From contig DDYY01000055.1 of assembly GCA_002346225.1 (NCBI GenBank), positions 23,195 to 87,194 of the forward strand: 64,000 bases of DNA, given 5' to 3'. A program made the position numbers and the translations under genes. Shown here in pieces: positions 16,943 to 25,900 of this stretch (its first letter is position 1; the number at the start of each line of letters is the position of its first letter). Below the pieces are notes generated by a model. It was not told the DNA's origin. It was given only the letters and a program-made list of their open reading frames with translations, and did not search any database. The stretch is from Bacteroidetes bacterium UBA3022. Lineage in GTDB: Bacteria; Bacteroidota; Bacteroidia; Chitinophagales; BACL12.

Positions 16943-17034
16943 ATCACCCCTCCCCCTGCGGGTACTCCCTTTAACCCGATAGTTATCGGGTCAAACCGGG
17001 GAGACGCTTTCTATAAATGCTTGTAATAAGCTTT
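16943..17034 (-). repeat. Hairpin-core repeat, inverted (type 2 core)
   Basis: Inverted orientation: starts ATCACCCC, contains the dyad AACCCGAT-AGTT-ATCGGGTC (16973-16992), then CTTTCTATAAATGCTTGTAA and TAAGCTTT. The continuing bases (17031-17102) are the inverted equivalent of the spacer between copies 1 and 2 of cluster 1, where the corresponding core is type 1. Confidence 0.85.
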
Positions 17035-17102
17035 AACTGAGCCTTCTAAATCATTTCCAATTTCATTCCATGTACTCCAGGCAACGTAAGGTAGAGGTAC
17101 TC

Positions 17103-17395
17103 ATCACCCCCCTTCACCCCCCGTCCGGGGGGACACTTTCTATAAATGCTTGTTATAAGCTGAAAAGTTTGGTTACCAACATATTTGTGTAGTTACTGAA
17201 CCTCCTGCGGCGGGTAATTCCTCCGAAGGCGGATAGGGGATTGATTCGATGCTCCTGTTCTTATTCACAATGGATGCTGTGGTTAACGATTGACAAACTC
17301 CAACTGAGCCTCCTAAATCAGTCCGTAACGAATTCCATTATTTCCAATCATGGTAGGTCAGAAGTCCCCCCGGACGGGGGGTGCAGGGGGGTGAT
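17103..17395 (+). repeat. Complete 293-bp repeat element, terminal inverted repeats, left of DUF559
   Basis: Left end ATCACCCCCCTTCACCCCCC continues to GTCCGGGGGGAC; the right end is its inverted form, GTCCCCCCGGAC to GGGGGGTGAT, with a small difference in the linker. Inside are the arm CTATAAATGCTTGTTATAAG, CCTCCTGCGGCGGG, and the right module GTTAACGATTGACAAACTCC. The last 114 bp match 18019-18132 with about seven differences. No transposase inside; MITE-like. Confidence 0.85.
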
Positions 17396-17401
17396 AAAAC
17401 A

Positions 17402-17779
17402 TCACTTTTTTTCAGGAAAACTGGAAGCATAATTCTCCAATACTTCCCTAATGTCATCAATATTATTGAATACCTGATCATCAGAAAAGCGAAGTACTTT
17501 CAAATTCATTCGTTCAAAAAAAGCATCTTTTTCTCTATCGTTTTCAATGGTTTCCAAGTATGTATCGTGGGTATAACCATCTACCTCAATTACCAGATTC
17601 AACTCCTGACAATAGAAATCAGCAATGAATTTCCCCAATGGAACCTGCCGCCTGAATCTAAAACCCCTGAGCTGCCTTTTACGCAATACTTCGCACCACA
17701 GGCGAACCTCAGCTTTTGTGCTGTTGTTTCTGTGGACAGCTGCATAGGTGTTCAAGTACTTCTTATATAATCTTCGCAT
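17402..17779 (-). CDS. DUF559 domain protein, Vsr/PD-(D/E)XK-like endonuclease
   Basis: A 125-residue DUF559 protein. This family has the fold of very-short-patch-repair (Vsr-like, PD-(D/E)XK) endonucleases. Seen: TKAEVRLWCEVLRKRQLRG, FRFRRQVPLGKFIADFYC with the first acidic residue (Asp of IADF), and NLVIEVDG with the E-x-D pair; the end VLRFSDDQVFNNIDDIREVL is typical. The ATG at 17779 (MRRLYKKYLNTY) is preferred over an upstream in-frame start. The gene stands alone, its stop 7 nt from the outer end of one 293-bp repeat element and its start about 40 nt from the outer end of a second one. Substrate and role unknown; a link to spread of the repeats is inference. Confidence 0.85.
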   Translation of the reverse strand: MRRLYKKYLNTYAAVHRNNSTKAEVRLWCEVLRKRQLRGFRFRRQVPLGKFIADFYCQELNLVIEVDGYTHDTYLETIENDREKDAFFERMNLKVLRFSDDQVFNNIDDIREVLENYASSFPEKK

Positions 17780-17817
17780 ATTGGTTAAGCACAACAATGG
17801 TAATAAATTAGTTAGAA

Positions 17818-18132
17818 ATCACCCCCCTTCACCCCCCGTCCGGGGGGACGCTTTCTATAAATGCTTGTAATAAGCTGAAAAGTTTGGGTACAAATTTTAT
17901 GCGCGAAGCTCTTTTCCCGCGTAGGGCGGGAAGGCCCTCCTGCGGCGGGTAAACACTCTTAAAGCAGGCCTGGAGTTGATTTGATGCTACATTTCAATTT
18001 CGCTATATACGCGCTATGGTTTACGATTGATAAACTTCAACTGAGCCTCCTAAATCAGTCCGTAACGAATTCTATTATTTCCAATCATGGTAAGTCAGAA
18101 GTCCCCCCGGACGGGGGGAGAAGGGGGGTGAT
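17818..18132 (+). repeat. Complete 315-bp repeat element, right of DUF559
   Basis: Same orientation and plan as the 293-bp element on the other side of the DUF559 gene: left end ATCACCCCCCTTCACCCCCC, arm CTATAAATGCTTGTAATAAG, CCTCCTGCGGCGGG, right module GTTTACGATTGATAAACTTC and end GGGGGGTGAT. The middle (about 17890-18010) differs, including a small dyad around CCCGCGTAGGGCGGG. Directly flanking AA/TT extends the terminal inversion by two bases. Confidence 0.85.
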
Positions 18133-18206
18133 TTGGATGTTTTGCCTGCAATGCTCGTACATGTCGATTAGCAACACACTTCAACTCGCCCTTCTCCAGC
18201 AGGCAT

Positions 18207-18233
18207 AAAAAAAGGCCCGTTGAAAAACGGGCC
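18207..18233 (-). terminator. Rho-independent terminator after susCD
   Basis: Perfect stem GGCCCGTT / AACGGGCC with a 4-nt loop, followed on the minus strand by seven T residues; 23 nt beyond the susD-like stop. Confidence 0.9.
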
Positions 18234-18255
18234 TGATATTGTTGTCACCACACCA

Positions 18256-19833
18256 TCAATAACCGGGGTTTTGCACCAGATTCTGATTGGCAGTAATATC
18301 TGCAAATGGTAATGGATAAAGATTGAAGTTTTCAGGAATACTGGTTCCGTTGGGATCATTTCCTTTCCACTGCCATACATAAGCACTTCCGGAGAACAAG
18401 CCATAACGCACCAGATCTGTACGGCGATGACCTTCCCAGTAAAGCTCACGCATGCGCTCATTCAACACGTCCTCCAGCGTTATGCTTCCCGCATTGTTGG
18501 ATGCATCTCCGTAAGCGCGCTCACGCAGTTGGTTGAACAATGCCAATCCAGTTCCTACATCTCCACCACCGCGCAGGGCTGCTTCTACATACATCAGGTA
18601 TACATCAGCCAGACGGAACAGAGGGAAGTCGATGTCAACAAACTGACCTACAGGATCAGAGCCTGCCTCACCAGCCTGGGTAACATTTTTCCACTTGGCT
18701 ACCGCATAACCATTGGTAAATTCCTGAACAGTATCTACACTCAATGTTTGTCCGTCGGTATAGAATATGTACCGTCCGTCCTCTGTATCAGGAAATGCAT
18801 TGGGAAGGGTCGGTAAGGCGCGCAAACCGGCCCAGCCATTCGCTACACCAAAATCACCGGCAGGCATGCTACCACCAATGGAAGCATGTACCAGGAAGCT
18901 GGTTCCACCATAGGTCTGTGTATTCAAACCATCGTAGGTAACAGGGAATATAATCTCGTTGCTCAGGTGGTTATCGGCAAAGAACAGATGCTCGTAATTG
19001 GGTTCCAGAGAGTAACCTGCATCGATAACTTTCTGGCAATAGGTAACACAGTCTGCATAGCGGTTGGTACCGCGATATACTTCTGCATTCAGGTACATCT
19101 TAGCTAATAATGTCCATACGGCGGCTTTGTCGGCACGCGCATATTCATTGGCCCTTGCATCTACCATCAGGTTTTCCAGTTCCAGCAACTCTCCTTCAAT
19201 ATAATCGAAGAGATCTGCGCGCTGAATCTGTTCCGGGAAGCCGGCTCCCGGCAGGTCTTCTTCGGTTACAAAAGGTACATTACCGAACAAGTCCATCGCA
19301 TGGTAGTAGCTTAGCGCACGCAGGTAACGGGCCTCCGCCTGATATACACGGATGCGTTCCTGATCGGCTGCGGCGAATCCTTTTTCATTCATCCAGTCAT
19401 CTGAACAGTAGCGGATGAACTCGTTACAGAGTGGAATTTGATAGAAAATTCTGTAATACATCGCCTGAACGAAATTGCTGGTGGAGTTCCATGTGCCGCT
19501 GTTCAACTCGGGAATACCCGGGTCATTCCAGCCACAGATAGCTTCATCAGTAGGCAGCTCCTGCAGGTTCCACAATACGCGAACGTATGCCGAGAAACCT
19601 TCGTCAATACCGCTGATGTCAGGGCTACCCGCAGGTCCCTGGTTACCGGTGATGGATAAGCCGGCATACAGCTTGGCCAACACGTTGATGTAGTTGTCGG
19701 GATCTGAATATACCGCTTCCGTGTTCAAGCCGTACTTAGGCGTGAGATCCAGCTCCTTGAAGCAGGAACTGAATAACATGCTGACAGTTGCAAGGGTGGT
19801 CAGACTCCATATATATTCTCTTTTCATATTCAT
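18256..19833 (-). CDS. SusD/RagB family nutrient-binding lipoprotein
   Basis: A 525-residue surface lipoprotein. The signal ends in lipobox MLFSSC (Cys24). SusD proteins form the lid over a SusC channel and bind glycans with a TPR-rich scaffold; here YQAEARYLRALSYYHAMDLFGNVPFV and RAYGDASNNAGSITLEDVLNERMRELYWEGHRRTDLVRYG are the conserved SusD blocks. It follows susC with a 5-nt gap. Nearby amylases make starch or maltodextrin the likely ligand, though the sequence does not prove this. ATG codons at 19833 and 19827 are both possible starts. Confidence 0.95.
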   Translation of the reverse strand: MNMKREYIWSLTTLATVSMLFSSCFKELDLTPKYGLNTEAVYSDPDNYINVLAKLYAGLSITGNQGPAGSPDISGIDEGFSAYVRVLWNLQELPTDEAICGWNDPGIPELNSGTWNSTSNFVQAMYYRIFYQIPLCNEFIRYCSDDWMNEKGFAAADQERIRVYQAEARYLRALSYYHAMDLFGNVPFVTEEDLPGAGFPEQIQRADLFDYIEGELLELENLMVDARANEYARADKAAVWTLLAKMYLNAEVYRGTNRYADCVTYCQKVIDAGYSLEPNYEHLFFADNHLSNEIIFPVTYDGLNTQTYGGTSFLVHASIGGSMPAGDFGVANGWAGLRALPTLPNAFPDTEDGRYIFYTDGQTLSVDTVQEFTNGYAVAKWKNVTQAGEAGSDPVGQFVDIDFPLFRLADVYLMYVEAALRGGGDVGTGLALFNQLRERAYGDASNNAGSITLEDVLNERMRELYWEGHRRTDLVRYGLFSGSAYVWQWKGNDPNGTSIPENFNLYPLPFADITANQNLVQNPGY

Positions 19834-19838
19834 AATAT

Positions 19839-22800
19839 TTAAAAGTTGAAGTTAAGGTTCACACCGTACGTCCTTGGACGCGGATAGAAATTATTATCGA
19901 TACCGCCACCCACTTCCGGATCAATTCCGGAGTAGCTGCTGATAACTAACGCATTCTGGATAATGAAGGTTGCGCTCAGACCTACCTGGTCGGCAATGAT
20001 ATTACCGAAATTGTAACCCAGATAGAGGTTATCCAGACGCAGGTAAGAAGCGCTTTCCAGATAGTAATCAGTAAGGTATTGTGGTGTCTGGAATACAGTA
20101 TTCACATAGTCGCTGGTCATGTTGGCCAGGTAACCTTTAGTAGAACCTACGTTGAAGTAGTTACCCAGACTGGAGTTGACGTTGTTGTAAACATACTGAC
20201 CAAACTCACCGCGTAAACTGAAACCGGCTGTCCATTTCTTGTAGTTGAAATTGGAGAAGAAACCGATAAACAGGTTCGGTGCAGGGTTGCCGTCGAAACG
20301 CACGATATCGTCAGGGTTGATCACGCCATCGCCATTCTGGTCAACGTATTCACCTTCAATAGGTGAACCGTCCTCGGCATAAACCTGCTCATAAGTATAG
20401 AAGGTGAAAACAGGGAATCCTACAGAGTGGATCTGGATGGTGTTACCCACACCGCCTGAAATACCACCTACCAGAATGCCCGGATCATCTTCATTCTCCA
20501 GTACGTTCAGTTTAGTGATTTCGTTGCGGTTGAAAGTAGCATTTCCACCAAACTCGAGGGTCATATTCTCATTGTCAATAGCCACGTAGTTCAACGAGAT
20601 TTCCATACCAGTGTTCAACATGCTTCCTACGTTGGTAAGGAGCTGGTTGGTGAAGTTGGTTCCGGCAGGAATAGGAATGATACTCAACAGGTCTTCTGTA
20701 GTCTTGCGGTACACATCGATGGCACCGTTCCAGCGGTTGTTGTTGAACCCGAAATCAAGACCCACGTTGATACTGGTGGTTTCTTCCCATTTGATATTGG
20801 GATCGTAACCGTCCGGACGCAACACGGTATAGAATACATCGCCAAACTGGTACTGTGCTGTGCTGGTACCTTCGGCATAATTAGCAATGTAAGGATAGTC
20901 AGAGAAAATATCCTGCTGACCGGTAATACCCCATCCTACGCGTAATTTCAGGAAAGAAAGGGACTGAATGTCTTTAAACAGGCTTTCTTCACTCAAGCGC
21001 CATGCAAACGCCACAGAGGGGAAAAGACCCCAGCGGGTATCAGGACTGAAGCGGGAAGAACCGTCATTACGCAGGGTAGCGGTAAGGATGTATTTCTCGG
21101 CAAGGTTGTAGTTCAAACGACCGTAGAATGACATCAGCGCATTGTCGGTAAAGAAGGGCAGACCCGGAGGCGTGATGGTATCACCTGCTACGTTCAAATC
21201 GGGTTGCTCAGGGCTTTCTGTGCTCCAGTACTGGAAAGAGTATCCACCCGTAAGATCCACTGTGCTCTTCAGCGCTCTCAGATCAGTCTTATAGTTGAAG
21301 TAGGTATCCAGTACCCTGTTCACCTTGGTTTGCTCGTATTTGTTATTGACACCGCCTCTCAGGAAATCAGACGCCGCCTCGGCAGGCACAAACACTGTTC
21401 CGTTACTGTTGGCGAAGTCACCACCCACGTTTACTATCAGGTGCAAATCTTCCATGAAGTGTGTGGTGTAGTCCAGCATCACATTACCAATGAACCTGTT
21501 CACAGAACTCTCGTCCTGGCGCTGCATCAGCAGACCAAGCGGGTTGCGGGGTGCCAGTGCATTTGGATTGCCATTGCCGCTTACCCATTCGAAGTAACCG
21601 CCAAATTCATCCGTACCGGAAGTAACTGACTGGGTCGGATCGAACGTAACAGCAGAACCAATGGCTCCGGTATTGGCAAACACATTCTGTACATTGTAGT
21701 ACTTGGCGTTCACATCTACCTTTAAATGATTGTTGATCAGATTCGGGCTCAGGTTCAGCGTAGCACCCACACGATCCATCTCAGATGTTTTCAAAATACC
21801 TTCTGTGTGGTTAAACTCCAGACCTAAGCGGTAAGGAAGGTTCTTAACACCACCGGAAAGCGAGAGGTTGTTGTCTGTGGCAAAACCTACCTGGTAGATT
21901 TCGCGCTGCCAGTCTGTTTCACTTTCGCCTAGCAGGTTGATCTGTGTAGCATTGCCATGTGCCAGCACCGTATCGCGAAATTGCTGAGCACCCAGAACGT
22001 CCACATAATTCACAATCTGGCTGATGGAGTTATTGGTAGAGAAGCCAACATTCAGTTTGCTGGACGCTGCTCCCTTTTTAGTAGTGATGATGATGACCCC
22101 ATTGGCGGCGCGTGAACCATAGATGGCGGCTGCAGAAGCATCTTTCAGTACAGTGAAGGTTTCAATATCATCGGGGTTTAACAACGAGAGCGGGTTGGAA
22201 GCTCCGGAAATTCCACCGTTATCGACAGGCACACCATCAATCACAATCAACGGATCGTTGGAGGCGTTCAAAGAAGTACCACCGCGAATACGGATGCGGC
22301 TACCGGCACCCGGCTGACCACTGTTGGAGGTGATTTGCACCCCGGCAACCTTACCCACTACCAACTGCTCTGGAGTGGCGAAGTTACCTTTCTGGAAATC
22401 TTTGGTGCTGACCGCAACCACCGAACCGGTAAGGTCTTTTGTTTGGGTAGTACCATAACCAATTACTACCGCCTCTTCCAGGATATTTACATCCTCGAAC
22501 AGCGTTAGTGAAAGGGTTTTGGTCTCTCCGGCTGCAAAAGTCATGGTGGTGGTTTCTTTCTTGAATCCCACAAAACTTATCTGCACGTTATAAGTGCCGG
22601 GAGTAATGCTTTCAACGGTATAGTTACCGTCAAAATCAGTAATGGCACCGATGGTGGTGCCTTCTAAAAACACGGTTACACCGAGTAGCGGCTCACCGGC
22701 TTCGTCCTGAATGTTTCCCCTCAGCGTAGCATTCTGTGCTGCCAGGAGCACCGGAACGAACAGCGAGAGCATCAGGAACAGTCGCTTTGTTAAGTAACGA

Positions 22801-22847
22801 TTGATCATACGTAATAGGTTTTTGGTAATATGATTGTTAGAAGTCAT
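19839..22847 (-). CDS. SusC/RagA family TonB-linked outer-membrane transporter
   Basis: A 1002-residue TonB-dependent channel. Order: signal peptide (ending LLAAQ), carboxypeptidase-regulatory-like domain (about 40-120, GNIQDEAGEPLLGVTVFLEG), TonB box and plug (VVIGYGTTQTKDLTG; IRIRGGTSLNASNDPLIVIDG), then a 22-strand barrel ending LNFNF with the terminal Phe. It imports oligosaccharides together with SusD encoded 5 nt downstream. An alternative start at 22808 (MINRYLTKRLF) gives a more compact signal peptide and may be the true one. Divergent from the CRTAC1-type gene across 132 bp. Confidence 0.95.
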   Translation of the reverse strand: MTSNNHITKNLLRMINRYLTKRLFLMLSLFVPVLLAAQNATLRGNIQDEAGEPLLGVTVFLEGTTIGAITDFDGNYTVESITPGTYNVQISFVGFKKETTTMTFAAGETKTLSLTLFEDVNILEEAVVIGYGTTQTKDLTGSVVAVSTKDFQKGNFATPEQLVVGKVAGVQITSNSGQPGAGSRIRIRGGTSLNASNDPLIVIDGVPVDNGGISGASNPLSLLNPDDIETFTVLKDASAAAIYGSRAANGVIIITTKKGAASSKLNVGFSTNNSISQIVNYVDVLGAQQFRDTVLAHGNATQINLLGESETDWQREIYQVGFATDNNLSLSGGVKNLPYRLGLEFNHTEGILKTSEMDRVGATLNLSPNLINNHLKVDVNAKYYNVQNVFANTGAIGSAVTFDPTQSVTSGTDEFGGYFEWVSGNGNPNALAPRNPLGLLMQRQDESSVNRFIGNVMLDYTTHFMEDLHLIVNVGGDFANSNGTVFVPAEAASDFLRGGVNNKYEQTKVNRVLDTYFNYKTDLRALKSTVDLTGGYSFQYWSTESPEQPDLNVAGDTITPPGLPFFTDNALMSFYGRLNYNLAEKYILTATLRNDGSSRFSPDTRWGLFPSVAFAWRLSEESLFKDIQSLSFLKLRVGWGITGQQDIFSDYPYIANYAEGTSTAQYQFGDVFYTVLRPDGYDPNIKWEETTSINVGLDFGFNNNRWNGAIDVYRKTTEDLLSIIPIPAGTNFTNQLLTNVGSMLNTGMEISLNYVAIDNENMTLEFGGNATFNRNEITKLNVLENEDDPGILVGGISGGVGNTIQIHSVGFPVFTFYTYEQVYAEDGSPIEGEYVDQNGDGVINPDDIVRFDGNPAPNLFIGFFSNFNYKKWTAGFSLRGEFGQYVYNNVNSSLGNYFNVGSTKGYLANMTSDYVNTVFQTPQYLTDYYLESASYLRLDNLYLGYNFGNIIADQVGLSATFIIQNALVISSYSGIDPEVGGGIDNNFYPRPRTYGVNLNFNF

Positions 22848-22966
22848 TACATACCTCTATTTAAAATGCCCCGAAAATTAAGAATTTTTTCAGTTATTTA
22901 TATTCTTATTAAAAAGCGTCAATTTTGATTAATTAATTATTAAACATTGCTGTCATTTGGTTAAAA

Positions 22967-22974
22967 TATCTTTG
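22967..22974 (+). promoter_or_regulatory. -7 promoter element of CRTAC1-type gene
   Basis: TATCTTTG fits TAnnTTTG exactly and ends only 5 nt before the ATG at 22980, implying a leaderless or nearly leaderless mRNA. ATTG at 22946-22949 is a weak -33 candidate with a 17-nt spacer. Confidence 0.5.
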
Positions 22975-22979
22975 TTGCT

Positions 22980-25900
22980 ATGTTTCAGCGGTTTATCTTA
23001 CTCCTACTGACGTACAATGCCTGTTTTCCCCTGGCAGAGCTACCGGCCCAACAACCGGATTTCAAGCTGCTGTCACCCGAAAAATCCGGCATAGACTTCA
23101 TAAATCTCCTGGAGGAAGACTCGCTGCGCAACGTGCTGAACTATCAATACCTTTATAATGGTGGCGGTGTGGCCGCAGGCGATATCAATAACGATGGCTG
23201 GTGCGACCTGTTCTTCACCGGCAATGCTGTTCCCGATCAATTGTACCTGAACAATGGCGATGGCACCTTTCGCAATATCAGCACTGCTGCGGGCATCAAT
23301 AAAAACAATGGCTGGTCTACAGGAGTTGCCATGGCCGATATCAATAACGATGGCTGGCTGGACATCTATGTCTGTCGCTCCGGAAAGTTCGGAACAGAGC
23401 GCCGCAGCAATCAGCTGTGGATGAACAATGGCAACCTGACTTTTACCGAATCTGCCGCCGCCTATGGTCTGGATGATGATGCACAGTCCACTCAGGCCGC
23501 CTTTTTCGATTTCGATCGCGACGGTGACCTGGATATGTTCCTCCTGAACCATTCGGTGAAACAGTACAGCAACTTCAACGTGCAGGAATTGCGCAACGAA
23601 CGCGACCCCAAAGCGGGCAACAAGCTGTACCGCAATGACGGCGCCCGCTTCACGGATATCAGCGCCGAAGCAGGTATTATCGGTAACCCCATCAACTTCG
23701 GTCTGGGCGTGTGTATTACCGATATCGATAACAACGGCTGGCCCGACATTTTTTGTACCAGTGATTATCAGGAACAGGATTTTCTGTACCTGAACCTGAA
23801 AAACGGAACCTTCGCACAGGTGATGCAATACGCTACCGGGCACACTTCCCTCTTCTCGATGGGAACAGATTTCGGCGATATCAACAACGATGGCTTTGTC
23901 GATTTTGTAGTGGCAGACATGTTGCCCGCCGATAACCACCGCCAGAAGCTTTTGAAAGGTCCCCAAAAATACGATGCCTACCAGCTGGGGGTGAACTACG
24001 GATTCCACCATCAGCTGATGCGCAATACCCTGCAACTCAACAATGCCAATGGCACCTTTAGCGAAATTGGGCAACTGGCAGGAGTGCAGGCCACCGACTG
24101 GAGCTGGGCACCGCTGCTTGCAGACTTCAATAACGACGGATTCCTGGACCTGTACATCACCAATGGCTACCGCCGCGATTTCACCAACATGGATTTCCTG
24201 AAGTACACCTATAACGAAGAGCTCAATAAGGCTGCAGCAGAAGGGCGTACGCTGTCCATGCTGGATCTGGTTAACCAGATGCCTTCCGTTAAGTTATCGA
24301 ACTACCTCTATTACAATAATGGTGACCTCAGCTATACGGATGTTACCGAAAAGTGCGGTATGCACCTTCCCACTTTCTCCAATGGTGCTGCATATGCCGA
24401 CCTCGATAACGACGGCGATCTGGATGTGGTGGTAAACAACATCAACGAAACCGCTTCCATCTGGATCAATCAATCCGCCGGCGGTTTCCTCACCGTGCAG
24501 CTCAAGGGTCCCGCTTTCAATCCTTTCGGTCTGGGTGCCAAAGTGATTGTGGAGGGTCGTTCGGGGAAACAATTCAGGGAGCTGTATCCTGTGCGCGGCT
24601 ATCAGTCTTCTATGGACTATAAACTGCATTTCGGACTGGGCAGAGAGTTCTCTGTGAATGTGCGCATTGAATGGCCAGACGGCCAAGTACAGGAGGTAAA
24701 ACAGGTGCGCACGCAAACCCATCTGGTAGTGGACTATGCCGATCAATCTATACAAAGTAATCAACCTGCCCCCGGTTTGCCGGTTCCGCTGCTCGAACAG
24801 AAAGTGCTATCTAATTTGAATTATTCTTATGCACAAAATACCTATGTAGATTATAAGCGGGAGCCTTTACTAACATGGACATTCTCCAATCCGGGTCCCG
24901 ACATGGCCAGTGGCGATATGAATGGCGATGGCATCACAGATGTGTATATCAGCGCTGCCAAAGGAAACAGTGGTCTGCTGCTATGGGGAAATAAAGACGG
25001 CACTCTGCTTCCTGCATCGACACCACCGATCGCAGGACCCGCACCGCACGATGAGGCAGCTGTTGCTTGCTTCGACGCCGACAATGATGGTGACATGGAC
25101 CTCCTCATTGCCTATGGGGGTAATGAAACGGCCCTGGACAGCAGCAACTATTTACCGGTACTGCTGCTCAACAATGGAAAAGGTAAATTCACTGCTGCGC
25201 CGCAACAGTTGCCTGATATTCATATAAGTGCTTCCTGCATTCGTCCCTGCGATATGGATGGAGATGGGGACCTGGATTTATTCATCGGTGCCGCGTTGCT
25301 ACCGGGAAAATACCCTCTTTCCACTTCGAGTTTCTTACTGGAAAACAAAGGTGGTTTTTTTGAAGATATTACCGACAGGATTTGTCCTGCACTGCGGAAT
25401 GCGGGCATGGTTACAGACGCTGTTTGGGACGATATAGATGACAATGGATTTCCCGATTTACTGATTACCGGTATGTGGATGCCCCTGCGCATATTCCGTC
25501 AATTCGATGAAGGTATGTCGGAGCTGATAGACAACAATGGATTTTCGCAATACAGCGGCTGGTGGAATTGTCTGCTTCCCTTCGATGCCGATGGAGACGG
25601 CGATCTCGATTTGCTGGCCGGTAACACAGGCACTAATTTCAGCTATCGAGCCAGCCTGGAAAAACCCGTGCAATTGTACGCAAAAGACTTCGACGGTAAC
25701 GGCACCATCGATCCTATACTCTGTGCCTATATGGGCGATACCCTCTTTCCCATGGTTTCCAGAGACGATTTGCTGGACCAGATTAACCCATTGAAAAAGC
25801 GCTTTGTGCGCTATGCATCTTATGCAGACGCCACGATGGAAACCATTTTTCCCAACGTGGATCTGCAATCTGCGCTGTTGTTCCGCGCTACCACCTTTGA

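Larger units (their letters stand above)
16633..17401. other. Gene-free interval holding left part of repeat cluster 2
   Basis: Apart from the tetR promoter this interval is made of hairpin-core repeat modules (separate entries). No open frame has protein character. Confidence 0.8.
17780..18255. other. Gene-free interval holding right part of repeat cluster 2
   Basis: Contains the leader of the DUF559 gene, the second complete repeat element (17818-18132) and the susD terminator; otherwise nothing recognisable. Confidence 0.8.

Noticed and set aside
17362..17863. DUF559 gene as the cargo inside one terminal-inverted-repeat element
   Set aside because: The inverted cores flanking the gene face it with their outer ends (GTGAT and ATCAC), so the gene lies between two elements rather than inside one.
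9305..18132. CRISPR array
   Set aside because: Repeats are irregularly spaced, change orientation, have long homologous flanks and no unique spacers; no cas genes.
23073..24074. 333-codon open frame on the minus strand
   Set aside because: Shadow of the repetitive calcium-loop coding sequence of the CRTAC1-type gene.
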